Assembly (NCBI GenBank): GCA_964495375.1
Contig: CAZBWM010000024.1
Location: 8,718-72,717, forward strand
Direction: 5' to 3'
Length of the DNA: 64,000 bases
From: JAIESQ01 sp964495375
GTDB taxonomy: Bacteria > Planctomycetota > Planctomycetia > Pirellulales > JAEUIK01
Under the pieces are notes generated by a model. The model was given only the letters and a program-made list of their open reading frames with translations. It was not told the origin of the DNA and made no database searches. Numbering within the stretch: position 1 is the stretch's first letter; every line of letters begins with the position of its first letter. Positions 25,573-34,676 of the stretch are shown here, one piece after another. A program made the translations under genes and the position numbers.

Positions 25573-27522
25573 ATGTTACCAGCGCAGTCGCGTCTTGGAA
25601 TTGCGGCGACGGTTGGGTTGCTCGTAGGCCAACTGGCGGTAGCTGCGGACAACAATCTGAGCCTGCCGCGGCTTGTTTTGACTTCGGTCGACGGTCAACT
25701 CCAGCGTTTGGGTGCGTACGACACAGCGCCCATCGAAGTGCTGGTCTTCATGTCGCCCGAGTGTCCGATCTCCTGTCAATACGTCCCCGAGCTGAATCGC
25801 CTCAACGAGCGCTATGCAACCCATGGCGTGCGACTGTCCGGCGTAATCAGCGACCCCTCGATCACCAGGTCCAAGGCCAAGGTATTCGCCACAGACTTTA
25901 AACTCCAGTTTCCACTGCTCTTGGATGCCTCGGCTTTGTTGGCCGACGCTTGCCAGCCGACACATGTGCCGGAAGTGTTCGTGTTCTATCACGATCGGCT
26001 CGCCTATCGCGGACGCATTGACGACACTTACCCGGCGCCTGGCAAACGCCGTCCGGAGCCTACGACCCGCGATTTGGTTGCTGTCCTCGACTCGCTCGTC
26101 GCGGGCCAGGAGACCGCATTTCATCAGACTGATGCGGTGGGTTGTCGGTTTGAATCGCGACGACAAGCTTCGTCAGACTCAAAGGTGACCTACAACCGCG
26201 ACATCGCTCCGATTCTCAATGCGCACTGTGCCAATTGCCATCGAGCGGGTGAAGTTGCGCCCTTCACTCTGGCCAGTTACAACGACGCGGCCAAGCGGGC
26301 AGAGTGGATTTGCGAGGTCATTGAGTCGCGCGCCATGCCACCGTGGCAAGCCAAGCCGGGGCATGGGCAATTCATGGGCGAACGCCGGCTTTCGGATGCT
26401 GAGATTGGTCTGGTTAAAGCGTGGGTCGAAGCGGGGGCTCCCGAGGGAGATCCCGAAGACCTGCCGCCACTGCCAAGATTCGCGTCGGGCTGGCAGCTTG
26501 GAACGCCAGACTTGATCCTTCGAGTGCCGGAAGCGTATGAAGTCGTGGCCGATGGGCCGGACGTGTTTCGCAATTTCGCGATGAAACTCGACATCCAGCA
26601 GCGTGTCCACATCAAAGCGATTGAATTCAGGCCTGGGAATCCGCGCGTTGTGCATCATGCGATCACGATGTGCGAGCCAACGGGCCGGTCACTGGAGCGC
26701 GATGCAAGCGATCCAGGAGCGGGTTATCCAAGTCTGGCAACGGGAATCGAAGAGCTTGTGCGCGGTGCTCGGTTTCTCGAACTCTGGGCGCCTGGGGTTG
26801 CCGCGCGACCCTTTCCCAATGGCGTGGCGATGCCGGTCGATCCGGGTTCGGCAATCGTCCTGAACCTGCACTATCACCCCAGCGGCAGGACGGAAACGGA
26901 CCAGTCGATGGTCGGAATCTATCTATCCGAGGAAAGCGAACCGATCACGCACCCCGTTTTCGTCGATCTCCCATTCGCCGTTTCGACTGGAGACATTGAT
27001 ATACCCGCCGGTGCAAAAAGGCACCACGTCGTCGCGGACTTTACCCTGCCGACGAATGTCAGGTTGCTGGCCATCTACCCCCACATGCACTACTTGGGGA
27101 CGGAAATCAAGGTGCGGGCACTTCGCCCCGACGGTCAGGAAGAGCCCTTGGTCTGGATCGATCGATGGGACTTCAACTGGCAGGATAAATTTGTCTACGC
27201 TTCACCCCTTGAGCTACCTAAAGGAACTCAGCTCGAGCTGGAAGCCTGGTACGACAATTCCGTTGACAACCCGCATAACCCCAGTCATCCTCCCAAGCGC
27301 GTCTTGTTGGGTGAAGAAAGCACAGACGAAATGTGCCTGGCATTCCTGCAGGTGGCTATTGCCTCGGAGGAGGATGCCGAGAAATTGCGACAGGGGATTT
27401 TGCAATCCTCGTTGAAGATGATTACCAATGCCAAAATGAATCCTGAGTTTCGCCGCCGAGTGCTTCCAGAACTGATGAAAGTGATTAACTCGGGTGCCAA
27501 GAAATCGACCCAAGCTGAATAG
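25573..27522 (+). CDS. Redoxin/cytochrome c/copper monooxygenase fusion protein
   Basis: This exported protein of 649 residues is a three-part fusion. A signal peptide (LGIAATVGLLVGQLAVAA) is followed by a thioredoxin/AhpC-like domain (about 30-180, SPECPISCQYV with Cys near 64 and 68). Next is a c-type haem site CANCH (near 218, axial Met probably AMPPW). The C-terminal half resembles copper type II ascorbate-dependent monooxygenases. All expected copper ligands are visible: HH (VVHH, near 361), H (LHYHP, near 433), HxH (PHMHYLG, near 503) and M (DEMCLAF, near 586). The substrate is unknown. A paralogue with the same layout lies at 40522-42462. A TetR-type regulator is divergent, with an operator-like palindrome upstream. 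Confidence 0.88.
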   Translation: MLPAQSRLGIAATVGLLVGQLAVAADNNLSLPRLVLTSVDGQLQRLGAYDTAPIEVLVFMSPECPISCQYVPELNRLNERYATHGVRLSGVISDPSITRSKAKVFATDFKLQFPLLLDASALLADACQPTHVPEVFVFYHDRLAYRGRIDDTYPAPGKRRPEPTTRDLVAVLDSLVAGQETAFHQTDAVGCRFESRRQASSDSKVTYNRDIAPILNAHCANCHRAGEVAPFTLASYNDAAKRAEWICEVIESRAMPPWQAKPGHGQFMGERRLSDAEIGLVKAWVEAGAPEGDPEDLPPLPRFASGWQLGTPDLILRVPEAYEVVADGPDVFRNFAMKLDIQQRVHIKAIEFRPGNPRVVHHAITMCEPTGRSLERDASDPGAGYPSLATGIEELVRGARFLELWAPGVAARPFPNGVAMPVDPGSAIVLNLHYHPSGRTETDQSMVGIYLSEESEPITHPVFVDLPFAVSTGDIDIPAGAKRHHVVADFTLPTNVRLLAIYPHMHYLGTEIKVRALRPDGQEEPLVWIDRWDFNWQDKFVYASPLELPKGTQLELEAWYDNSVDNPHNPSHPPKRVLLGEESTDEMCLAFLQVAIASEEDAEKLRQGILQSSLKMITNAKMNPEFRRRVLPELMKVINSGAKKSTQAE

Positions 27523-27688
27523 ATCGGGCAGCCGACACTCCCGCACCAGCAGAGCGCCGCGGACCGAATCCCGCAAGGCGACTAGCGTCGGCCAAGTGAA
27601 GACACGGATTTCCCCCGAGAGGGCTCCTGCTGTCGGCCGAGGAACCGACCCGAATCTCGCGCCCGTGCCACGCAATCTCGTGGCTGGG

Positions 27689-28318
27689 CTATTCGGCGGC
27701 CGGCATATCTCGTAAGTAGGTGTCGACGCGGCGGTGCGACAGATTCAACAGCGGCGCGCCGACGAACAGCGCCAAGGCCAGCGGTACCGAAAAGAAGGCG
27801 ACTCCGACCGCGGCCAGGTTGAGGATCGGCCCCAGCAGAATGCGCACCGTGATGCTCCGCCGCACCGCCTTATCGACCGGGCCCGCGAGCATGCGCTGCT
27901 GTAGATTTACGTACCACCACAGCACGACCAACGAAATTCCGCAGGCGACTTGCAGCAGCCCGTAGATCAGCACGACGAAAAAATCCTGGCGATAGACCGC
28001 CAGCAGCTTGGTGGCGAAGGGGATCAAGGTCACGAAAAACAGGAACGTGAAGTTGAGCCAGGTGAAAACGCGATTGGCGTGATGCATGAATAAGCAAATC
28101 ACGTGGTGCTCGAGCCAGTAGCTGGTGATGATCAAAAAGCTGAGCGCGTAGGCCCCCACGTCGTGCTTGATCTTGGCGAGGAACGCGACCAGACCTTGCT
28201 CCGAGAAATGGTGGTCCTCTGGGACTGCGATGCCCAGCACCAGCAGCGTGGCCACGACCGCCAGGATGGCGTCGCTATACATGGTCAGGCGTTCGATCGT
28301 TTGCTTGGAAACCGCCAT
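27689..28318 (-). CDS. TMEM175-like (DUF1211) membrane protein
   Basis: This protein of 209 residues has about six helices. The first contains RLTMYSDAILAVVATLLVLGI, a variant of the RxxxFSDGIFAIxxTLL signature of TMEM175/DUF1211 potassium channels; the usual Phe-Ser-Asp is Tyr-Ser-Asp here. Bacterial TMEM175 proteins form tetrameric potassium-selective channels. ATG 28318 was chosen because the upstream extension starts with TTG and has no ribosome site. The gene is convergent with the redoxin gene and divergent from the DinB-family gene. Confidence 0.85.
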   Translation of the reverse strand: MAVSKQTIERLTMYSDAILAVVATLLVLGIAVPEDHHFSEQGLVAFLAKIKHDVGAYALSFLIITSYWLEHHVICLFMHHANRVFTWLNFTFLFFVTLIPFATKLLAVYRQDFFVVLIYGLLQVACGISLVVLWWYVNLQQRMLAGPVDKAVRRSITVRILLGPILNLAAVGVAFFSVPLALALFVGAPLLNLSHRRVDTYLRDMPAAE

Positions 28319-28483
28319 GTCGGCTATCGATTCAGTTAGGAGGGTCAACTCGGGAGCCTAGCGCAGCGAAGTCGGCAGCCTATCGCAGAGGGGGCTGGCG
28401 GCCAACTGCGAATTCGGTAACCGACCTGTGCGGTGCTCCGCATGGTAAAACGACCCGTGAAGGTCGGTAGCGTGGAGACAAAC

Positions 28484-28972
28484 ATGAAAAAACATTTGCA
28501 GCGCATGTTCCGCGGCATGAGTTGGGGCGATCGGCAGATGATCGCCGCCGTGCACGACGCGCCGGCCGCGCGGCCCGAAGCGCTCCCGCTGTTGGCCCAC
28601 GTGCTGGCGGCCGAGCATATCTGGCTGGCCCGGCTCGAGCGCCGCGACGCACGGTTGCCGGTCTGGCCGGTGCTATCGGTCAAGGATTGCCAGCGCGTCG
28701 CCGCCGAGAACGAGGCGGGCTACGCCGCGTTCCTGTCCCGAATGGACGGAGATCACCTCGCCTCGATTCTCCACTATCAGAATCAGGCGGGGCGATCGTT
28801 CGAAACCCCGGTGATCGACATCCTTACGCACGTGGTCATCCACGGCGCGTACCATCGAGGGCAGATCGCCAAGATTCTGGGGAGACTCGGCGCCGCTTCG
28901 CCGAACACCGATTTCATCACGTTTGCGCGCGAGGTTGAGCCGGTGGCGCCCCAAGACGATTCAAAGCTGTAG
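28484..28972 (+). CDS. DinB/YfiT-family putative metalloenzyme
   Basis: This protein of 162 residues has the four-helix DinB fold. It shows LLAHVLAAEHIWLARL (metal His in AEHIW) and the second motif HVVIHGAYHRGQIAKILGRLG, whose two His residues complete the usual three-His metal site. Family members include thiol-dependent S-transferases and damage-induced proteins; the exact reaction is not predictable. ATG 28484 follows GGAG at 8 bases. An earlier in-frame start at 28433 lacks such a site. It stands alone between the TMEM175-like gene and the giant exported protein. Confidence 0.88.
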   Translation: MKKHLQRMFRGMSWGDRQMIAAVHDAPAARPEALPLLAHVLAAEHIWLARLERRDARLPVWPVLSVKDCQRVAAENEAGYAAFLSRMDGDHLASILHYQNQAGRSFETPVIDILTHVVIHGAYHRGQIAKILGRLGAASPNTDFITFAREVEPVAPQDDSKL

Positions 28973-29011
28973 GAGCCATCGTATGACCGCGGTGCCGGTG
29001 ACTGATTCGAC

Positions 29012-32000
29012 TCACGGCGTGTTGGTGAGGGTCTCGCTGCTTTTGACGCGGTAGGGAAGGTCTTGACCAGGCGTGACGAGAAACCAGTTTTGCTTTCCGT
29101 TGGAGTCGCCGTAGACCTGGTCGATGGCGCCGTCGAGCTTCACCGTGACGCCTGCCTGCAGGTAGCTGCTGCCGTTATTGCGCGTGCCTGACCCGGTGCC
29201 CGAGATATTTGCGACGCGTGCACTATAAGCCCGTGACGACGTCCACTCGCTGAGGATGTCCGTTAGTGCTGCCTGATTGAGCGAGGTATTGCCCGCCAAA
29301 AGAATGCTTCCTCGTCCCCCTTCGGCGCCGTCGCCGACTTGCGAAGCGTAGATCGTGTCGCTACCTCCTCCGCCGATGATCAGGTTCTGCCCCCCTTCGG
29401 CGCCGTTCGACGCAGCGCCGTTTTTCCTTCTCACGCTTCCATACGCGCCATAGATGGTGTCGTTACCGCCGCCGCCGATAATCAGGTTGTTGCCACCGCG
29501 GGAACCTTCAGCCCCTGTGACGGCGTTGCCATAAATGGTGTTCGGGCCGTCACCGGCGACGATCACGTTCGAGGCCTGCGCCCCCTCACCCCCATTGGAC
29601 CCACCGATCAAGGTGCCCCCCGCCTGGCTGCCGTAGAGCGTATTGCTGCCGGCGCCGCCATCGAGCAGGGTGGCCGTGTTGGTGAGCGAGCGCGCGTCGA
29701 GTGAATCGTTGCCGGCGAGTCCGCTGGCGACGACCCGGCCTGTCACGCCGCTGTAGACTTGCGTGCGACTGACGACCAGGTCGTTTTCGCGCGTGACGAT
29801 GACGCGAACGGTGGTGTTATCGACTCGCTCGAACACAACGGAATCGCCGCCGCTGGTACCAGTCCAGTACAGGCTCGTCAGCGACGGAGTCAAAGCGTCA
29901 GGCGCCAAGCTAACCGTGCTTTGGGGGCCAGCGGGGGCGGCGACGACGATCGTGGTATCCGTTACGCCAGCCGGACGCGAGTTGCCAACAGGCGTCGCGG
30001 TGACGCGGATCGCGTTGGTCCCTGATTGCGTGAACGTGTGGCTGACTTGTGTGCCGCTGGGCCCGGTGACCGACTGGTCGATCACGCCATCCGCGTTCCA
30101 ATCGAGCAAGAATGTAAACGACGTGGCCGGGGCGAAGTACGTGGCACTCATTGTCAGGGTGTAAGTTTGCGCAGCACCAGCGGTGGGCGCGGCGGCGGCC
30201 GCGATCGTCGGTCCGACGGCCGCTTCGAGCCGGCTCAAGATCTGATCGACCGTGGCAGTGAGCTGTGAGGAGCCGACCGTCTGCACGATCCAATAGCCGC
30301 GCGTCGAGGCCGGGTTGGCCGGCGCATAGAGCGTGGCATTGGGGATCAACACCGCTTGCGAGCCGATCTGCATCGACACGGCGCCTGGCACGTTGAAAAT
30401 GGTCACACCAAGGTTGGGATCGGGCGTGAGGCGATAAACGCGGCGGCCCCCGGCGTCCACTCCGCTGAGGATGTAGCTGTCGGTGTAATTGACGTCGCTG
30501 CGCAGCAAAGGGGTACGGTTTTCGTAACCGATGAGCGCATTGAGTTCGGCGAGGGCCGCGGCCATTGCCTGGCGATTGCCAGTGCTGACCGTGAATTCGT
30601 CGGTCCACCAGAGCAGGCCGCGGGCGCCGTTCATGGCGGCCTGAAAAAGTCCCTCGGTATAAAGGTTGTAATTCTGGCCTGCCGATCGCCAGAGCCAATC
30701 GCGCGAGGAGACCCAGGGGAGCACTGCTACATCCGAAGCCGTGATCTCGGTCCGCAGCAGTTTGACGTCGGAGACTAGCGCGTTGTAGGGCTGCCACAGG
30801 TTGACGATGGCGGTGCGCGTCGTCGTCAGGCGACTTGTCAAATCGAACAGGCCTGGCAAGCTGGGCGTTTGCAGCGCATAGGTAAAGCCTTGACCGCCCG
30901 CGAGAACCGAGGTGATGGTGAACGAGCCAGTATAGGCCGTGTCGATCCAATTGCCGCCGATGTTTTGAATCTGCATCGACAGCCCCGCTTGCAACGCAGC
31001 AATGGGCTGGTCGAGCAGAACGGTAACCGTTCCGGCGCCCGTCGGCAGCCCCAAGAGGTCGAGCGTAGGGACATAGCTGATGGTTTTGATCGGCGCGCTA
31101 AAAGGGACGGGAGGCTGTACTGTCGCCGTCGGGGTGATGACGGGGCCCGACCAGCCGTAGAGCGCGATCGACTGGGCATTGCCCAGCACCGAGCCGACTG
31201 TGAAAGCGCTTTGGTTGGCCATGTGTGACGAGCCGGCCGGGAGCGTCGTCGTGCGATAGACCTGGTTGAAGTTGGAGACGATTGCGCTCGGGTAAGCGGC
31301 GGCAAAGGGCGCGAAAACTCCGGCATTCAGATAAGCCGATAACCGCTGCTCCATCACGGCGTTCCAAATCTGCGCGTAGACGCTGTTGGCGCTCCAGGTC
31401 GCCAGCGCCGCCGGGGTCAGACTGGCGTCGGGAATACCGGCGGCCATCAATTGGGCCTTGACGGCGGGCCAGCGCGGATCAGCGGCGATGGTTTGCCAGA
31501 TCGTCGTGGCAGGGGTCGAGTTGGGAATCACCTTCTGGGCATACCACTGCAGTTGATAGAAGCTGAAACCGGTCTCGATGTCGACGATCAGCTTGTCGAC
31601 TTGCCCGCCGAGCGCCTTGAGCTGGTTCATGAAGGCGCTGATCTTGGCGGCCGCCAGCGGCACCCATTGATCCATCCAGAGCGAGTAATAGTTGGCCTGT
31701 TGGCCATTGCCATCTGTGGGGTCGAGGTAACCGTAGCCAGTCATCACGGCTCCGCCACCGAAGCCCGGTAGCTCGACGAAATCGGAAAGGTATAGCACGC
31801 GCTGGCCAACCGGTTGCTGGCTGAGCAGGTTCCAGGCTGCTTGCGGGGTGGCGTTGTGTGTTTTGCCCGTCGGGTCACGCTGCCACAAGATGTAGCTGGG
31901 GACGACATTGGTCATCGTGGTCCCGGTGCCGCGGACATAGGCGTTGAACGACGACACGGGATCGCTGGCCGACGACTGGATGCTGTCGTCGAACAACTGC

Positions 32001-33277
32001 AACAGGTCTCGCGCGGTCAGGGCGTTGAGAAACGTCACGCGATCGGCGTTGAAGGTGTTCTGCAGGATCGTTTTGGCAGCGCTGGCCGTTAGCGGCGTGC
32101 TCCCCGAGGCGAGCAGCGAGCCTTGCGACGCCAGCGATAGCGCCGTGAGCACGCCGTCGGCACGCAGCGATGTGAGGGTTACGCCGCGGGCCGGCAACAC
32201 CGCTTTGAGCGCGGCAATGCTTGTATAGCCTGGAACCAGATTGTTGTTGACGAGGACTTGCAGCGTTTCGTCGACGGATAGTGCGGCCAACACCTTATCG
32301 AACGACAGTGTGCTCGCCAGCGCGGCGACCGACGGCTGTGTCGTCAGGCCGCTGTCGACGACGTAGGTCAACACTTGCGAGGCGCTCAGGCGGTCGACGT
32401 CCACGGCGTCGCTGACCACAAGGCTATATTTTCCCGCGACGCTGGAAGTAAATCGCACCGTGTAGACGCCGGCCGCCGGCACAGTGAAATCGGAGATTAA
32501 GAGTCCCGTGGCGGTAGGCTGACCGCTCGCGATGGCGGCCGAACCATGTGCCAAAACGGTCACGCCGTCGGGGGCGATGATCTGCAAACTCTGGGCGGAA
32601 AAGTCGGCGCCCAGGCTGACGACGCTGAGATCGATCGTCCGTCCGACTTTGGAACTGAGATCGACCGTGAAGGTGTCGGTATCGCGCGTGCTGAGCGTGG
32701 CATCGGATTCGGCGATCCAGGCGAATCGACCCAGGCCGTTCCCCATCACGCTGTACGTGTTGGTAAGCACTTGCGGAAGACCCTGCGCGGTGCCGGTCCC
32801 TTCCAAACCGGCACCAACGGCCGCGGAGAGCCAATACGTGCCGGAACCGCCAACCGGCAAATTGAGTGTGATGGTCCAGGTGCCCGTCGTTGAGACAGTA
32901 AATGGATTCAGTAGCGCCGTGCCGCCCGGCGCGACTGAGTTGCTGACGATGATGTTGCCGCCCGGATCGCGCAAGGTAAACGACTCGGTGACGGATTCGG
33001 CTCGAGTCGAAAAGCTGAGCTTTTGGCCGGCTTGCAAGCTGATGGTGTAGGCCGCGCTACCGTTGGCCGCTGCCACCGCGCCGGTGACCTCTCCCTGGTA
33101 GATGGACCAGGGGCCTGGCGGAACCGGAAGCATCGTGAGGGGCTGCGCGGTCAGCAACCTGCGCGCTTCAAGCGACTCAATCGCGGGAAGGTTCGCGCGT
33201 GCGCGAGATTGGGGTCGTCGCGGTGACGCCTTGGAGGTGACCCGCTGCCAGTACCCGCGCAGGCCTAGCTTCGGCAT
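29012..33277 (-). CDS. Giant secreted protein with glycosidase-like core and RTX-like C-terminus
   Basis: This protein of 1421 residues begins with a basic segment ending NLPAIESLEARRLLTAQ, the planctomycete export motif of large surface proteins. Two beta domains follow (about 45-300; bacterial pre-peptidase-like, VYTVRFTSSVAGKYSLVV). The middle (about 330-1000) has TIM-barrel-like segments (VDKLIVDIETGFSFYQLQW; ARGLLWWTDEF), consistent with an unassigned glycosidase. A PKD/Ig-like domain lies at about 1050-1110 (LDWNADGVIDQSVTG). The C-terminus (1170-1330) has Gly/Asn/Asp-rich repeats (IIGGGGNDTIYG, IIGGGGSDTIYA), RTX-like calcium repeats interrupted by GAEGG segments. No type I secretion genes are nearby. 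ATG 33277 begins the motif-bearing N-terminus. Confidence 0.8.
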   Translation of the reverse strand: MPKLGLRGYWQRVTSKASPRRPQSRARANLPAIESLEARRLLTAQPLTMLPVPPGPWSIYQGEVTGAVAAANGSAAYTISLQAGQKLSFSTRAESVTESFTLRDPGGNIIVSNSVAPGGTALLNPFTVSTTGTWTITLNLPVGGSGTYWLSAAVGAGLEGTGTAQGLPQVLTNTYSVMGNGLGRFAWIAESDATLSTRDTDTFTVDLSSKVGRTIDLSVVSLGADFSAQSLQIIAPDGVTVLAHGSAAIASGQPTATGLLISDFTVPAAGVYTVRFTSSVAGKYSLVVSDAVDVDRLSASQVLTYVVDSGLTTQPSVAALASTLSFDKVLAALSVDETLQVLVNNNLVPGYTSIAALKAVLPARGVTLTSLRADGVLTALSLASQGSLLASGSTPLTASAAKTILQNTFNADRVTFLNALTARDLLQLFDDSIQSSASDPVSSFNAYVRGTGTTMTNVVPSYILWQRDPTGKTHNATPQAAWNLLSQQPVGQRVLYLSDFVELPGFGGGAVMTGYGYLDPTDGNGQQANYYSLWMDQWVPLAAAKISAFMNQLKALGGQVDKLIVDIETGFSFYQLQWYAQKVIPNSTPATTIWQTIAADPRWPAVKAQLMAAGIPDASLTPAALATWSANSVYAQIWNAVMEQRLSAYLNAGVFAPFAAAYPSAIVSNFNQVYRTTTLPAGSSHMANQSAFTVGSVLGNAQSIALYGWSGPVITPTATVQPPVPFSAPIKTISYVPTLDLLGLPTGAGTVTVLLDQPIAALQAGLSMQIQNIGGNWIDTAYTGSFTITSVLAGGQGFTYALQTPSLPGLFDLTSRLTTTRTAIVNLWQPYNALVSDVKLLRTEITASDVAVLPWVSSRDWLWRSAGQNYNLYTEGLFQAAMNGARGLLWWTDEFTVSTGNRQAMAAALAELNALIGYENRTPLLRSDVNYTDSYILSGVDAGGRRVYRLTPDPNLGVTIFNVPGAVSMQIGSQAVLIPNATLYAPANPASTRGYWIVQTVGSSQLTATVDQILSRLEAAVGPTIAAAAAPTAGAAQTYTLTMSATYFAPATSFTFLLDWNADGVIDQSVTGPSGTQVSHTFTQSGTNAIRVTATPVGNSRPAGVTDTTIVVAAPAGPQSTVSLAPDALTPSLTSLYWTGTSGGDSVVFERVDNTTVRVIVTRENDLVVSRTQVYSGVTGRVVASGLAGNDSLDARSLTNTATLLDGGAGSNTLYGSQAGGTLIGGSNGGEGAQASNVIVAGDGPNTIYGNAVTGAEGSRGGNNLIIGGGGNDTIYGAYGSVRRKNGAASNGAEGGQNLIIGGGGSDTIYASQVGDGAEGGRGSILLAGNTSLNQAALTDILSEWTSSRAYSARVANISGTGSGTRNNGSSYLQAGVTVKLDGAIDQVYGDSNGKQNWFLVTPGQDLPYRVKSSETLTNTP

Positions 33278-33697
33278 TGCGGCGCACCATCAGCCCGAAG
33301 AACCTGGCGGACCATCGGCATGATCCTGGCCCTTTGTCTGGCCACCCAAACTGCCAGGGGTGGCATTCCCTGCGATCGAAACGATCAACGAATTGACGAG
33401 GAATCTCTGCCCTCGCCGCGACGAGTGGGCTAAGTGTATCGATGGCCAGGATGACTTGAAACCCGAAAAGTCAGCCAATCCATTTAGATTTGTCGGTTCC
33501 CATCGCCTTGCCTGGCGGGGGGGAAGATCCCCCTCGCCTGCGAGTTTGCAACCCCGGCATTGCTGTGGGATATTCGGCGTCTGATTGGGGGGTGAAATTG
33601 GCTGTCGCAAGCTCTTTTTTCGCCGGCAGCGCCGTGTCGGGTTCAACCGGTCGTTGTTACCAGTCGAGAGGCGCTGGCTTAAGTTGACGAGTCGTAC
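33278..33697. other. Divergent intergenic gap
   Basis: These 420 bases lie between the giant protein and hisA and should hold the promoters for both. I see no convincing gene and no clear promoter boxes. Confidence 0.4.
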
Positions 33698-34426
33698 ATG
33701 CAAATCTGGCCGGCCATTGATCTGCGCGGCGGACGCTGCGTTCGCCTGCAACAGGGCGATTACAACCGTGAGACCGTTTTCGGCGAGGACCCCGCCGCGG
33801 TCGCCCGGCAGTTTTTCGACGACGGGGCCGAGTATCTGCACGTCGTCGATCTCGACGGTGCGCGACGTGGAAAGCCTGAAAACCTCGAGAGCATCTGCGC
33901 CATTCGGGCCGCGGTGCCGATTCCGGTGCAGCTCGGCGGTGGTATCCGTGGCGACGACACCATCGCCGCGCTGGTCGACTTGGGAATCGACCGCCTGGTG
34001 ATCGGCACCCGCGGACTGGAAGACCCCAATTGGCTGCGTCACGCCGCCCGCGCCAACCCCGGCCGGTTGGTGCTGGGAGTGGACGCTCGCGACGGCATGG
34101 TCGCCACGCATGGCTGGTTGTCGACGTCGGGCACGTCGGCGATCGAGCTGATTGAACTGTTCGACAGCGAGCCCCTGGCGGCGGTCGTCTATACCGACAT
34201 CGCGCAGGATGGCATGCTGGCCGGCCCGAATCTAACGGCCCTGTCCCAACTGATCCAAGCGATCAAATTGCCAGTTGTGGCCTCGGGCGGTGTGACCACG
34301 GCTTCCGACGTCACCCGGTTGGCGGCGCTGCCGGCTGCCGGCGCGATCATCGGCCGCGCGCTGTACGAGGGACGCATCACGCTCGCCGAGGCGCTCGCCG
34401 CGGCCAAGTCTCCGACGGCAGGCTAG
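33698..34426 (+). CDS. hisA: HisA, ProFAR isomerase of histidine biosynthesis
   Basis: This 242-residue TIM barrel converts ProFAR to PRFAR (the fourth step of histidine biosynthesis). The catalytic Asp8 is in PAIDLRGG and the second in VDARDG (near 128). The phosphate-binding loops GGGIR (near 80) and SGGV/GRALYEG (near 197 and 218) are intact. Length and start (MQIWPAIDL) match the family. No other his gene is adjacent, so it is not in a his operon here. Confidence 0.97.
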   Translation: MQIWPAIDLRGGRCVRLQQGDYNRETVFGEDPAAVARQFFDDGAEYLHVVDLDGARRGKPENLESICAIRAAVPIPVQLGGGIRGDDTIAALVDLGIDRLVIGTRGLEDPNWLRHAARANPGRLVLGVDARDGMVATHGWLSTSGTSAIELIELFDSEPLAAVVYTDIAQDGMLAGPNLTALSQLIQAIKLPVVASGGVTTASDVTRLAALPAAGAIIGRALYEGRITLAEALAAAKSPTAG

Positions 34427-34536
34427 CGCTGGCCGGCGGTGTGAGCCGGCAACCGACTTCCAACAAGTCGAACAAAAAATGGTGGCGTCTTGCCGCCGGG
34501 GAGTTTAGGTTTCAAGCATCTCGTCTTTCGGTAAGG

Positions 34537-34633
34537 AACGGCCGACAAATAACTTCTCCCAATTCCCTCTCCTCTCGCGGGAGAGGGTAGGGTGAGGGGG
34601 ACCAAGAGAAGTCGAAGTTATTTGTCGGCCGTT
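34537..34633. repeat. 20-bp inverted repeat enclosing a GGGAGAGGG repeat
   Basis: The arms AACGGCCGACAAATAACTTC (34537-34556) and its exact complement (34614-34633) flank 57 bases containing CCCTCTCC-TCTCGC-GGGAGAGGG and AGGGTGAGGGG. The inner repeat is the same kind found inside the 231-bp element in the pseudopilin leader. It lies between hisA and the EF-G2 start, so it would be transcribed into the EF-G2 5' region. It has the look of a small non-autonomous mobile element. Confidence 0.85.
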
Positions 34634-34676
34634 TCTATTTCGCTGCGCTTAGTCTCGAAGTAGAGGGAAGACTCGC

